Shown here piece by piece: positions 22,610-36,700 of a DNA stretch of 64,000 nt (position 1 is its first letter; each line of letters starts with the position of its first letter). Under the pieces are notes generated by a model. The model did not search any database. It saw only the letters and a list, made by a program, of their open reading frames with translations, and was not told the DNA's origin. The position numbers and the translations under genes were made by a program. Source of the stretch: Edolisoma coerulescens. Its lineage: Eukaryota > Chordata > Aves > Passeriformes > Campephagidae. The DNA is taken from assembly GCA_013397115.1 (NCBI GenBank), contig VWZW01000879.1:1939600-2003599 (forward strand), written 5' to 3'.

Positions 22610-25164
22610 CTGCATATGAAAAAACGGGAAGAAAGTCAGGATTATGAACTCACTAGTGCACAAGATCTAAGTGACCTAAAATACAACTCCCAAGTTTTAA
22701 CCAAGCAAAATACCCGCTTTCTACTAGTCACAAAAGCAGCAAGCTTTGTCAACTTTTCCATAAAATTAAGTGGAAGTTGCCTGTTGACTATCATTAAGTC
22801 TTGTTGACAAATATCTTAGAAGAGTTTTGGAAAAGGTTCATAACACAAATTATAAAAAATTAAGGATTAAATGTAAGTTATGTTTGCTAAGAAATCATTT
22901 AAGGAATTTTTTTCTCAAATATATTTTCACATACTCCTAAAGGTATCTTTTAAAAAATTGTATTATTGGGCCAGAGGAAGAATAGACATCACAAATTTTA
23001 AGCACAGCAATTTATTGAAATTTGCTCCACTACAGTCGATACTGACTACTGGGGGGTGGAGCAAACAAAAAAATAAACAACAGTCTTTAGTAGCTTTCCA
23101 GACAGGATATTGACAACTGCCCTGAGGCTGAATTCCTAATTCTGGCACATGTAGATGTATTCCGATGAGGATATAACTACTATTTAAACAGCATACACTA
23201 CTCTTGGTTTTGCTTCAATAAAAACTGCTTCCTTGAAGTAACCTACTCCATTGGTATCGTGCAGGTTGCATAAATATTAAGTAGTGTTCAGTAGAAAAAT
23301 GCTCACTTTTTCAGTTAATAATGAAAACATTCCTTACAGTTTAATTTCATTTTTAAGACCAGAGATTTTCTGATCTGTCTTTCCAGAAATATTACCATTT
23401 GTTTAGTCTACACTCTGTTGAGCAGAAAACGTGATTGTGACATAGGAAACCCAAGAGGGATGGTCAACGTCTACTTTTATGTTAGGTTACCACCTTGCCT
23501 CTTGTATGGAATGCCACAGCTGAAATTCCTAAGTCAGATGCATAAAAGGGCAGCTTTCCTGTGAGCTGCATTGCATTCTTCCTTTGCTAAACTGGATTTC
23601 TTACATTTTTCTCACACAATGTTTTCTGGGTATTTGGAACAGTATTTTCCAAGTTAATGAGCTTGTTATACGTACTTTACTCCCAAACTATGGATTAGTA
23701 ATTTACTAAACTCCAAGACAAAAATAGTTTTCAAATTTTATCTAAGCAAATACAGTACTTATTGTGAAGTATGCTCAAGTGCCATAACCCCTTGCAAAGG
23801 TAACTTTTAGCAGCTGATTTTTATCAACAACTCAAAATCAACATGGTAAGATGGGTCAACACTAAATTCCTTTCAAATGTCAGAAATTGAAAATCGTAAC
23901 TGTAATACTGAGGACTTGCATAAACATAAAGATTACCACACAGTAAACATTCAGAATATACTGAAAGTTATACATTTTCTTTGTATGTTAAATACCGTAT
24001 GACAGGGCAAGCTGACACTAATACTAAAAAAGTAAATACACATTCAAATACCATCTTAACTAGAAATTAATTGTACAGTTAAGTACTGAACCATCCAGAG
24101 ATGTCAGACACCATAGTCCCATAGACCCTTTGGAATACAAAATGTGACGATTCTAGCAATTTTAACATGACAGAGAACAGATTTACAATTTACATGCAAA
24201 ATAATTTTATCTTCTTTTTTAAAGAAACTATTTTTCCATTGCATCTTTGCTGGTAGATTACGTAGGCAATCATGACACAATAAAACCAATTCCAAATCTA
24301 TTTCCCTATCCAGAGCTCACAAATTCTTGTCGTTCTGGGTGTACCTTATCACAGTTATTTTAGCAATAAAGATTTTTTTAATATAGTGATTAGTCTTTTC
24401 CCCTCCCCCCATAAGTTGTACTTTACTTGCTTTTTGTTTGCATTCATGTATTTATTTATTTGAAAGCGTGTAGCAAGAAAACTTCCTCACAATGTCAGCT
24501 GCATCTCCCATTTAGTTCCATTAATGTTACTAAAACTGCTCACTTCCTCCAAATAAGACCTTCAGGTGATTGATCTACACCATTAATGACTCTCAGTAAA
24601 TACTGAATATTACATTCCACTTGCTGGGATAATTTTAGTAACCCCTAATACCATATTTTGCACCACAGTGAGTATTTCCCAGTATAACTATTTATAGGGT
24701 AATAATTTTAAGGCAGAAAAGATTTTTACCCTTTTGACATGGTCAAAAGGAGATATAAGTCCAAGTAATCATTCTTACTCTAATGTTTTCCTATAGGTCA
24801 CTACCGCTTTCTATTAGAAAAGATGTTGCAATTACTTAGGTTTTACAAAGTATGTTTATGAAAATAAAAGTGGACTTAAACAAAGCAGATCAAATCCTTT
24901 TATTTTTGAGATTTACTTCTCTAGACTATGCTCAGCAGTTGATACACTTTCCTTCTTTTAAACCAATCCCAAAACAAAGCTTAAAATTTTCCCTTAAAAA
25001 CTGTATCAGTAAAAAAATCAGAGATGCAAGATGTGGACTTGCATTACCAGACATCAACACTGACTTTTGACTTCTGGTAATTTGATTTTTAAAGCATTTA
25101 TTAGATAGAAAAAAAATCCCAACCCAAACAAAAACCCAACCCCACCACTTTAAAAACACGTGTA

Positions 25165-25600
25165 ATGCTTGACCACAAGGTCATCGTTCCGACTCCTCCC
25201 AGAAGATGGCACTGTTTGTTGCACAATGCCATCTCTGCAGGACATGGGTGCTCAGCACTGCTTGCACCACCCTACCTACCAGTGCTGCTCACAATCCTGC
25301 CACCCCCTCGCCCCCTGAGCTTGGAGCAGTCATTTGCCACCTGTGCTCAAGGTGAAATCACAGAAGCGGCCAGGACCCTCTGGGACACGCTGTCGTGTCC
25401 TTCACTCTCTGGTGCCAAGCTCTCCACTTGAACATCCTTCACCAATAGCCAACCCCTCAAATTTCCAAGAGCTGCGACAGAGCAAGAGGCACATGTTTTT
25501 CCCTGCCCTATCCTCTGCTTCTTTGCTGACAGATGATCAAATGAGGCACATGAGATCTATCTTAGCTCCAGGCATTCCTGCAGGCACTCTCTGTTAAAGC
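25165..25600. other. GC-richer patch, function unknown
   Basis: A stretch rich in CCACC, GCTGC and CCTGCC units between AT-rich flanks. Overlapping plus-strand frames of 87-88 codons have no recognisable content. A comparable patch is at 61490-61640. Confidence 0.3.
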
Positions 25601-26318
25601 AAAGAGAGGTTGCATCAGGGATACAAAGGCAATCTCTAAAGGGACAGTACATTACCTGTACAATAGCTGCAACAAAGCTCAGTCATTTGTACCAGAAGGA
25701 AGCTACTTTGAGCAAACATCAATAAGGTCACTTAAAACCAGATTTGCATTACTAAGTTGAAGCTCAAGTGATTGACTCAAACCTCTCATCCTCTTAAATC
25801 TCCAGTGCTTTCCTTGTATTTATCATGTACAATATAACATGCAGATTAAAAAAAAAGCCTTAAATGGTATCTTGAAACATAATTCTTTAAATGTAAGCAA
25901 CTACTTGCAAATGCTCACTGAATACAAATAGGGAAGAGATGGAAGCAGTAAATCCTAACAAAGCCAACTGCGCACAGACACCACTGGGTGCTGTTCTGTG
26001 AACATACAGCCTGTAACTCCTCACAGTAGTTCACCTCTACTTGGCCTAGCAATAAATAGCTAAATAAATAAAAAGAAGACCAAATGCCAGTGAGAGCTAT
26101 CATTTTAAGTAACTTGCTTTCTAATCTTTATTAGTGTAGGTTTAATAGTTGCAAGGCTCAAAACACTAGTAACAACAAGTGCCACCTACATGAAGTCTCT
26201 GGGAAACACTTCCTAAAAAACCACAATTTCAAACTAAATAGACAGTGCTGACCATACAAATGCCCAGTTAAAACCATAACTGTCTCCCCTACTTTAGACA
26301 ATATTGACAGTTTCACCA

Positions 26319-26347
26319 AAAAAAAAAAAAAGAAAAAAAAAAGAAGA
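26319..26347 (+). repeat. A-rich run
   Basis: A13-G-A10-G-AA-G on the plus strand, intronic; no target-site duplication or element body recognised next to it. Confidence 0.85.
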
Positions 26348-27389
26348 ATGCAGCTTATTATATAACTGCTATAAGTAAGCTTGTTTCGTGTCATGAAATG
26401 GGGAGCTCAGATAAAATACTTCAATGAATTCTTTTCATTATCAACATCCAAGCTATACTTCAACCTCAGGTATTCCAAAACCTTCAGAAAATCCTTTATT
26501 TTTAGGCACTAAAAGACCTCTGATTCTCATGTGCATACAGTGTACCCTGAAGAGTATCATACAGTTTAGCTTATTTATACACAAAACATACATACACTAG
26601 ATACATTTGTTATCCACGTGGAAGACAGACAGGCATGCAGACTCCAAAGGTAAATGCCTTCCTTGTGCAATGTCAATGAAGGACTTCAGCAGATGACAAC
26701 AGCTTTCAGAAGTGAAAGCTGGACTGTTAGATTCTGTGTACAGTCAACTCTGAGAAGCCTGTAACAAATTACAGCGGAGAAGGAAAGAAAGATACTATTT
26801 AAAAGAAGGATCAAGTAGCAGTGTTTAGGATAGAGCAGAGATCCATAAGCTAGCACCCCGTGGAGACAGCCAGTGGCCACACTGCCCTGCCATACTGCTG
26901 CCAGACCCAAAAGGAACATCACTGCAGCTCAGGTAGTTCAGAAACCAAACAATCCACTCACTTGTGCCATAGCTGGGATACCTTATTCTGACAGAGCTTC
27001 TTGAGCCTTACAGCCTCATGCACGTAGGTCTCAAAGTGTTCCCTGATTCTCATTATTACCAGGGTGGGAAGGGAAGGCTTTCAATATATCTCTATAAACA
27101 TAGGTGCTTTCCCCATATAATGCTCAATTTTCTTTTAAAGTAACGGCTTTGGAAAATATAACAGATACAATTTTTTTATACATTCTTAACAAATACATCC
27201 ACGTATTTAGGTGATGTTAGTGACTTTCATTGACAGTCTAGCTTCCAAATGTCATGCATTTTGGATGACATCTTTGCAATCCTGTCACATCCCTGTACTT
27301 CAGCTGAATTCTCATGAACTGAAGTGAGCCCAGCCCTAGGAAAGGCAGCAGACAGTTTCATTATCTTGCACAAAATGCAGCGAAGTCTG

Positions 27390-27735
27390 GCTTTGGGGAC
27401 CAGCCCTTCACAGGCTGTTCCAGGGCTGTCCGCTCAGGCTCAGAGCAGGAGCAGCAAGTGTGAAGAGAAAATGGTGGCAAAGCAAAACAATGGATAAATC
27501 AGCCAGGAACACGAAGGCCATCTTCCCCTGCCAGCTGCAGCAGGCCTGTCCCATCAGGCTCATGGGAAGAATGACCAGGGGCCTCAGCAATGTCACAGCA
27601 CCAAAGAGCACTCGCCTTCCAAGCGCCTCAGCAACCTCTCCTGCAGAGCTGCCTCCCTGCCTGCTCCACCCCACTGCTGGTTTAACAGCAGCTCTCAACA
27701 GCAGCTTTGCCTTCCCTGCCACCCTCAGACAGAAC
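27390..27735. other. GC-rich patch, function unknown
   Basis: Open frames of just over 100 codons exist on both strands, but neither shows a recognisable domain, splice context or bias. The composition (CAGC/CTCC-rich) is enough to explain the lack of stops. A similar smaller patch lies at 28160-28275. Confidence 0.35.
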
Positions 27736-30700
27736 TCTTCCAGCTACCTAACATTTTGTCCAAGTCCACACACCCTTCTACACATTTGTTTCAAGTAGAG
27801 AATTCTTCTAAGAACACACTACATTTTTCAGTATGCAGTTAAGGCAATAAATAATTTTACACACACTCCAAGAAGAAGGGCAGAGGACTTGGCAGTTATG
27901 GAAGAACACTAATGAACAAGAATAAATACTTAAAACTCTTCCTCAAATAGAAAAGTAATTTATAATTGCCACATAAAATAAACGTAACTTTTCTACTACC
28001 TGGAAATACACACATTAAATATGAAGACTTTAATTGTTCTTTAGATTGCCTGTCTGCATAGTATAAGCCATCCACTATTTACTAATTTAATATGAATTTT
28101 GGTAAAACGCAGTATTACCAGTGAAATATTTTACTGTCAATTGATCTTATCCTACTTATCCAGGAGGCAGTGCTGCTCCTCAGGGGCCGTCACCCTGCCT
28201 TCCCGCAGTCCCCAGCTGCTCTATAGCCGAACAGCTGCAGCTTGGAGGCTTGCACTGTGACACTGGCTGGACTCTCAGGCTCTAGAATGCTTTTATCTCC
28301 CTGACAAAGAAAAATCTTCCACTGCAATTCACTTGTAGATCAGAAAGTACTCCTAACATACCATGCGCCAGTCAAACAGTCTTTACACATGAATGTCTCC
28401 ATTCAGGGACAAAAACCTTCCATTCATAATTTATAAACAAAAAACCTTACAAACATTATACTACAAATTCCTAGACAGACACGTATTAAACAAAAAACAG
28501 ATCTCAGGCCTCAATATATTGTAAAATATACTACAAAGGCTAAAACATGCTTGAATTTTTGACGCTAAAGTATATACACTTAAAATCCATGTTTGGAAGG
28601 TCTTTTTTTTTCCACATCTAAGTTGTTGAAAGTGATGTATCTATAGCAACAAAATCCTAGGCAAGATGACAGGTAACTAGACATAAAAGACAAAGAAAAG
28701 AGCTTTTTTTTTAAGACTCTGAATGGGAGTACCTCAACTATTAATCAATTACCTACTGCAAGAGATTAGATTTTACTTTTGTAAAGGCATTTAGTTCTGG
28801 TAAATTACTCTATTACTCAGTATTAAAGAAAACCTCAAAAAAAAAAATCTGGCAAAAAATCTCTCAAAAAAATCTGGCAGAGATCTTCAAGTTTCCCATG
28901 CCCAGAATGTAAATATTGATAGTTAGAAGTTGCTAGTAAACATATGTAACAGACTTTCTCATCCTTGATTATGCACTTCTGAGGGTGATGGAGCAGAAAT
29001 CCTACATCATAGGTTTGTTTGCTCTGCAGAGAATTGGTCAAAGAGGTCTTTTCTGTCACAGTTTGGCAGCTATTCTTGTATTAGAGGAAACTTTCCCAAA
29101 TACTTTTGGGACAAAGACTTCCAGACCAGCCATGTTTCTCAGAGTCCTGTATGTCATCAACAATACTATGGCACTGAAGAGGTGGTAAACTACAGCTCGG
29201 TTATTTCTCCCTTTCCTTTTCAACACTGACACACACTTCTACGGCTATGAGGACAGGCAAAGATAAATTAGCATCATTATTTCTCCTGGGCAACAGTCTG
29301 CTTATCTTCTTCAAAGCAAGCTCTCAGTCCAAATGATATGCAAAGAAGACTTGTGCTGTTTCACTTGACAAATTCATTGGTCATAATGTTAAAGATACAC
29401 TAGGGGGAAAAGGCATCCTATCTTTTTACACTTCTCATCACCTTATCTGACATATCCCTGTTTAATCATGATACTTGGCTTACCAGTAATACTTCTGAGA
29501 GTCCTTATGCCCTCCCTCCCCCACTTTCCATTTCTGCACAAAGGAAATACAGATAAGGTACAGAAAATCAGCACGAAGTGTGTTTTATAAGCCAGACTGA
29601 AATACAGCATCAGTGGAACTTACAAGTTTGCTTCACCATATATACTCCCTAGATAGTAGTTGTTAACACACTGGGGTGGGGGGAATTTTGCTTGACCTTA
29701 ATAGGTCAGCATTTCTTTAGGACAGATGTGATGAGCTCATATTTAAATCACAGGGTTTTGGGCTTTGAAATGGCTTTTTTTTTTAAAAAAAAAAAAGCTC
29801 CCCTGGATAAGTTAAATTAGACCCTCAACAATACTTAATTTCAAAACCTGCTTTTTGCTTTGCCTTTTTTTTTTAAAATTATCATTCCTATTTTCCTTGC
29901 ACCTCTGTTTTAATGTTGTTAATACAATCTGTGATAAGAATCTCTATACAGTACACTGGAGAGCTTGAGCAATTCGACAGCTCCATAACAGGAATGCATC
30001 TTTCATGATAAGCATATATACATTAAACCCCAAAAAATTCTAGAAGAAAAAAACCCCACCATTGTTACAGTACATTCTAAAATGTTTCTGAAGGACAGAA
30101 TAATACTGAGATATGTTCACATTTATTTGCTAGCATAGACATCTGCTGATATTTGTATTAAGATTCAAATGAAATATCTATCAATCTAAAGCATTAGACC
30201 TATTTTTAGCAATGTGCAAGCCCAGCTTAAAAACTTTCAGAGCTAAACACTTTACTTTTGGTATTTCTAGTTTTGGAATGCTGGACATTCAAAATTCCTC
30301 CTCACTGGCTAGTTTAATTCTGAAAACAGCAATTAAGCTATAAGCACACTGGATGAGATAGTACCAGGCAAGCCTCTCGTACAAATTTCCCACATATGGC
30401 TCTACCAGCAACATCTTGAGTTCCCTGAGCATCCTAGGAAGCTGAACAGAGCAGAACACAAACACAACCTATATTATGCAGGTCTTTATTCCAGCTGTAG
30501 CCTTTGGAACAGAGTGAACAGTGCCAAAACACTCAAGACAGTGTTGATATATTCCACTTTTATCAGGACAAATTCATTAACCCATCCTGAGTTTTAAGTA
30601 AATTATGAAAACAATTTAACCAATATATGCTACAAAATGACCTCTGATCAAGGTGGTTGTTCTAACAGGTACAAATTACAGGCAGTTGTAAGAAATATAA

Positions 30701-31103
30701 CAATGGAATGAATTAATTAAAATATTTACAATCAAGTGTGGCCTGACTTGTAATATTTATTTTCCCTCTGTCATCCTAGGAGGTTTCTATTCAAAGTTTT
30801 ATACACTCCAAATATCTGTAAAGTCCCCTGAACTGCAAAGACACCTAACTAAAATATTGGAGTGGCTCGGGACATGGGGGGCAAGATGGGACTGGAGACA
30901 TGGAGAAACCCCATTTAAGAGTTTCAAAACTAGTATTTTGTTGCAAACTCTAGAGATCCCAATGCTACATCGTCTTCTTTCCAGATATGCTAATGTTTTA
31001 GTACATAAACAAAGACTTTCATTTTCAAAATGGCACTGAAATATGACTGCATGTTTTCATATGGAAAACATGTCCAGTATGTTTTGAATCTGTTCCCACC
31101 CAG

Positions 31104-31182
31104 AAACACACACAAAAACCCTCCCAAATCCAAATCCACCAAAAAAACCCTCCCAAAAAACCCCCAAACCCAAAACAAAGCT
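31104..31182 (+). repeat. A/C-rich low-complexity tract
   Basis: Runs of AAAACCCTCCC, CAAATCCAAATCCACC and AAAAAACCCCCAAACCC on the plus strand. It is U/G-rich, with short G runs, in the QKI transcript. Confidence 0.9.
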
Positions 31183-32309
31183 AGAAAAATGACATTTCAT
31201 ATCAAATTTAGTAACCAAGAAAGAATGTGAGAAGTCTTTCTTTAGTGCAACAGAAGAAAACTAACTGCTGGAGACAAAGACTGTTGCTGTGAATTAGTAC
31301 ATGTCTTTCAAGTGTATCTTCTCTCATGTGTTTCATTAAACACAGGATTCAGGGCTGCACACTACCACATGGGAATTCAAGCTGCAGTAGTAACTTCTAA
31401 GACATTTTTAGCTTCAGCATGAGATGTCCTGAAAATGTAATACTGACTAATTAAAATTAACTAATTTATTACAATGTGGAGTAAAGCCATGAATGTTTAG
31501 GCTTTTCCAGTTATAAAATGTTAGTATTCAGGGAGCAGTAGTCTTCTAATAGCTTCTTCAACTGTCACACTTACTGCTTCTACTCACATTTTCAACAGAA
31601 ATCATGACAGCTAAATGTGATAAAAAATGTTGTTTCTGCATTTCACCTACATTCCCTTTGTAAAATATTTGCATGAATTGTTTTATTTTCAAAATGACTG
31701 TTTTCTGCACACACACAACCACTAAGGTCGAGGCATGTAATGACTGTTTCATGCAGAACTTTATATAAAGCTACCATCTAGAGAAACAGTGTTGTTTTAA
31801 ACTTAACATACCCAAAAATTCAACCAATTTAAGTTTTACATTTCTAATCCAACTAATGAAACAGAACATTGAAAGTTTAAAAGGAGATATGCACTCATTT
31901 TATACTTCCAGTAATTTTCAACAGCTGCTAAAAGGTGAATGAATACTGAAACTCACATTTACTTCCAACTGCTTACACGTATATGAGCAGCCCATAGCTC
32001 TGTTGAATCTAACACCATGTGTTTCTCATGTGCACTTTACTGGTACTCTAATACCAACGTTTAAACACTGTTTAAAAACCGAAATTAGCTCTTCCATAAA
32101 CACCACAGATGCCTCTCCAGTTCTTGAATTCTCAGAGCTGATGAAGTCCAGAAGAAGGGGGTGATAGTATTCCAACTGGCCAGTCTCCTCTTGTATGGCT
32201 GCTAAAACCCACTTTCACACAGCTTAAAAATACAGAGAAGTGAAAAAACTAATTGTGTGCATTCTCTTTAGGGGACAAATATGTCAATCATATGACCTTC
32301 CATTCGAAG

Positions 32310-32640
32310 GCTTGGGCTGCTCGAGGCAGCGTGTTGCTAGGGAGAGGGCTTTCTCTGCTGTTTACTGAGCTTTCTTTTCAGCTTTTAGAGACCGGCCAAC
32401 CCTTAATTTTCCACAGACAGGAGTGAGAACCGGCGCTGCCTGGCGGGGGCCGGCACAAAGGGCCTTTGAGGAGCGCCTCCTCCCCAGGGAGCCACGCCAC
32501 TGCTGGGCACACCTGACCACTCACCGCATCTCCTCCTCCTTCAGACACAGCCCCAACCTGCAGCTACCGTGATGGATGGATGGATGGATGGATGGATGGA
32601 TGGATGGATGGATGGATGGATGGAGAGTGACCGTCCCTGT
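32310..32640. other. GC-rich patch with CpGs in QKI intron
   Basis: The stretch is distinctly GC-rich against its surroundings, with CpGs clustered around 32390-32500 (GAGACCGGCC, AACCGGCGCTGCC, GGCGGGGGCCGGC, GAGCGCC), and ends in the GATG microsatellite. No open frame is convincing. Candidate intronic regulatory element. Confidence 0.4.
32571..32624. repeat. (GATG)n microsatellite
   Basis: About 13 perfect GATG units (CATC on the minus strand) lie in the long QKI intron at the edge of a GC-rich patch. Open frames reading HPSIHPSI on the minus strand are simply this repeat. Confidence 0.98.
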
Positions 32641-33716
32641 CTCAAGGAGGAAAGGCAGAGGGGAGCCATTCTGGCTGCTGAAGGCTGCCTGAGGAGCCTG
32701 AGCTGCACACAGCAGCCACAGGTGTGTGCGCTGTGAGGCACCTATCACTTAGCAGCATCAGGCAGCAAAGCTCAGGTTTGATCACAGACTGACAAAAGGC
32801 AGCTTTTTGATTCCAGCCAGCCCTGAACATTTATTCGTGCTGTCACTTAGGAGATGAGGAAAGGCATGGAATTTCCTCCTATCAGTTTGCATCATTATTT
32901 TGTTTCTACATAACATAAATTTAGCATTAAAAATATTTTTTAAAGCTTTTTAAGATAGTCTCAAATTAGCCAAAATATTTTTGACATCCGAAAATATTAC
33001 ATAAAAATATACATGCAACAGATTTTAATTTTTTAATCAATTCCTTTAATTTTAGCAACTTTAGTTACAAAAGATTAGTGGATTCTTAGTAAATCATGAA
33101 AATCATGCAGCATTCCGTTTCTTGTACCTACTCCAGAATAACAGAAGTGATGATATTTTGACCTTTTTTTTAATGAAGTCACATAATTTTCCAGTGTAAT
33201 CATCCAGAATAATTCAAACATACACAAGTCATATTTTAATTATTCATCATAGTTCTTGGGAAAAAAAACCATGGAACCTGAAGCTGTAATAAGTATCAAA
33301 GAAAATTAAATCAACTTCATGTTTGAAGATATTCACCTTTTGGGCTTTGGGAATTAATTACATACTTTAAGATCAGTATTTATCATCCAGATTTTAACAA
33401 ATAAGAACCACCTATTTTTCATAATGTAGTAATACGAAGTCAGTTTCTTATGATATTCCACTATGTATATGAGATCTTATTTGCTATGTTTTAAGACCAA
33501 ATTACAAATACTTATTACTGAAAATCGGGGACATCAGCAGTAACAAAAATTTAATTTTGAAAGTATTACTAGTGCTTTAAAAAAATACCCCTTACATTCT
33601 GAAAAAAGACACCAAATTGCAATAAAAATACCTTTCCGCTATCCACCAATTTTCAAAAGAAATTTGTATTTCAGCAATCTATGTTTATAGAGAACTTTCC
33701 TAAAACTCGTTAAATT

Positions 33717-33776
33717 AAAAAAACCCAACCAAACAAAAAACCCCCAAGAAAAACTAAAAAAACTCCAAAACCAACA
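33717..33776 (+). repeat. A/C-rich low-complexity tract
   Basis: AAAAAAACCCAACC followed by CAAACAAAAAACCCCC and similar units on the plus strand, intronic. Confidence 0.9.
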
Positions 33777-36700
33777 TGGCCCCTCTGCCCCACTTCCCTT
33801 CCCTCTCTCACTAAACAAAACAACAGCTTTTATAAAAAGTGTTTTCCGGAATCTGCAGAAAAACCTACAAATTTTTTTCCCCAGCCCAAGATTATTCAGA
33901 TGCCATGCATAAACAACAAAGTCTACCAGTTTTGTATTGGGCCATGTTTCAGAACTCTACCTCTCACAGGCAAGCATAGGCTGTGACAGCTCACACCGGG
34001 AAATGACACCATGGTGTAACAAGCATCTTGTTCTGTCCAGAAGGTACTGGGATTATGAGGCACCTGACCAGAGACTTGCCAAAATAAAGGACTGGTTAAT
34101 CTATTTGGAAAATCCCTAAAGGAATTACTGACCAGAATTTTTTCATCTCTTTTTTTCCCTAAAATCCTACATTACCAGAATCAACTAATTATAATTTATT
34201 TTCTATATAATAATTGAGCCTACGTGATAAGACAATTAAGTTCATTAAGTGTAATCTTCTGTCCTAGAATGAGAGAAGTATGTATCAGGCCTATCTTAAA
34301 TAATTAATTTCACCATTCTTCCCTGCTGTTCTAAACACTAATTTAAAAATCTGCCTCCTCAGCAGACACAGACACTAAAGTAACCATTTAGCAGGATTCA
34401 CAGTGTAAATCTGATCAAATTTCACTGCAAGTTAAAGGCTATACTGGGCCAGAAATAATCGAGACTTCTGTGTTTCTCTTTGTTGCTGATCATTGCATGT
34501 TTTATAGTGTTGCATCTGAACAGCTTGCTACAGACCCCAGATCAGGTATTACACCAAAACTTCATTTAATGGTTTTCCTGTTTCATTTTCCTGAACTGTG
34601 GCTGAAACAAACTGCAGCCACTGAGCCATCCTAGATCAATGCTGTCATGTCATGCTCAGGAAACCATTCTTGACAAGATACTCCTGCAATATTTCTATGC
34701 AGCATCTGCCCTGTAGCTTCTAACTAACCTTAAATGCCAGATGCATATTGTAGGACCTCTGCAGAGAACAAGCAAAGTTGGTATTAAAAATATTAACCCA
34801 CCCTAATAACACCAAATTGTTCCAGTGCTAACTTAATTTCTTCCTACACATTCACTACCAGCGCCTTGCCCTTCACTCTCACTCTGTATTGATATGAGAT
34901 TTCCACCTGCTTTCAGAATGATCCTTGAGTCCTGTTAAACAAGTAACACTGTCCCATTTCTAGATTTCTGACTCAATTCTTCACATCTTTTTGTCTAATC
35001 TGTTTGAATATTGTTCAGACACTCTGGTTCTCTAAACATTTATTGCTCTAATCCAATTTTTAGGAGAAACAAATTTAGACTCAGATGTCAGAAATATGTA
35101 GAATTAAATTGTCTTTCAGAGACTGTAGAATTATACTTTCGTATTTCAGTAGACAAGGTGCACAACCATAAGCAAAAGCAGCTTAAAATACATTTTCTAC
35201 TACAAGATAAACCACCTTAGTGCCTCTTAATCTCCTGAGCCTCAGAATCTCATGAATATTTCAAAATAATACCTAAATTCACATAGTCACTAATTTTATG
35301 GACTATATTCTTATACACAGCACTTTGCAGTAAAAACCTCCCTTAATGTGTGTAAAAAATAATACATAGGAAAAAAAATCCCAAACCAAACCCAGAAAAA
35401 GTGTATTTTAAGCTTTCAGTTACAAGACGGGGCTGAAAAATTAAGAAGTTAACCTGAAAAGTGATGCAGATTTTTGGACACTGAGAGGAACTGAAGAATA
35501 TTAATTTACTCAGCATTAACGGGAAGAGACAAATGCAGTTCTTTTCCTTAGGCCAAGGGAAATAAGGACAACAATGGTACAAAAGGTGTGAAAAGCAAGG
35601 CATATAATTCTGAAGCTATTCAAATTAATGGATAAATTAATGGAATTTTGTTTCCAGAATGTGTAAAAGTAAGTTGCTGTGCATCAGTGCATGATTGAGT
35701 TCAGAAACCTAAGACTCTGAAAAACAGAGGATGGAATGGTAATCAATCAGATGGAAAACTCAGGGAGAAAAATTTCAGAGGAAACAAGTTCAGACAAGTT
35801 TGCCTAGCAAATACGATAGTCGATTCCAGAACGTAAAAAATTAAAATGCTATCCTTAAGATTTTTTCCCAGGCTACAGATTAGTTCAGGATGATTAGGCT
35901 GAGGTTTTACATTGCTGTCAAAGGAGTCAAAAATTATTTTTCAAGATGTAAAAAGCCTCTCAACTGGCACTCCTGTGGTACTTTAAGCCAATTTAGCTAG
36001 TGGTGGTCACAGTCCTACTCTTTCCTCACTGTTGCTCTCCTGTATCTATCACTGTACCCAGGACTGAACCATGCCAGCCCGCTCATCTGGCAACACTTTT
36101 TTTTTTTTAAACCTGTATATTTTCCTGCCAGGTTACAAAACTGAAAGAGCTCACTGCAGACTCACCAGTAAGGGAGGAGAGACTGATGGGAGCTGACACC
36201 TCAGTGTGGCAATTGACTCAATTCCATGTGGAATCAGGAGTCCTAGTCTTGCTAATTCTGAAGCCCAGCAGTTTAATCTTTTTTTCTAACTGGAAACCAC
36301 CGCCTGACAACTAAATTAATTTTTTTTCATATTAAAATATTCAATTGCATTTTTCTTGTTCCTCATTCTCCTACTTTTTTTTTTGTTTTGTTTTTGCCCA
36401 TTTCTTTACTTACAGTCATTCTCCTTTCTGTCTGTCTTCTCTCTTGATGCCACACTTCAGAGAAGAAATACTATTACAGCTTCTCTTGGCCAACTGTACT
36501 GATCACACTCCTGTAGCAGTTACCTTAAACTATGTGAAGTATATTTTCTCCATTTGTAGATTTGCTCATCAGGAGCAATGGCTACAATCTCAACCATTTA
36601 CTTAATACTCCAAGTATACACATTCATATTTTGCAGAGATCTTTGATCTTCTATGGTATTTGCAGTCCATGTTCTAAAAACACTGAAAAGAACTAATTTC

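Noticed and set aside
27408..27798. Overlapping open frames of just over 100 codons on both strands
   Set aside because: GC-rich composition lowers stop frequency; no homology, splice sites or start context.
32521..32748. Minus-strand frames rich in HPSI repeats
   Set aside because: They are translations of the (GATG)n microsatellite.
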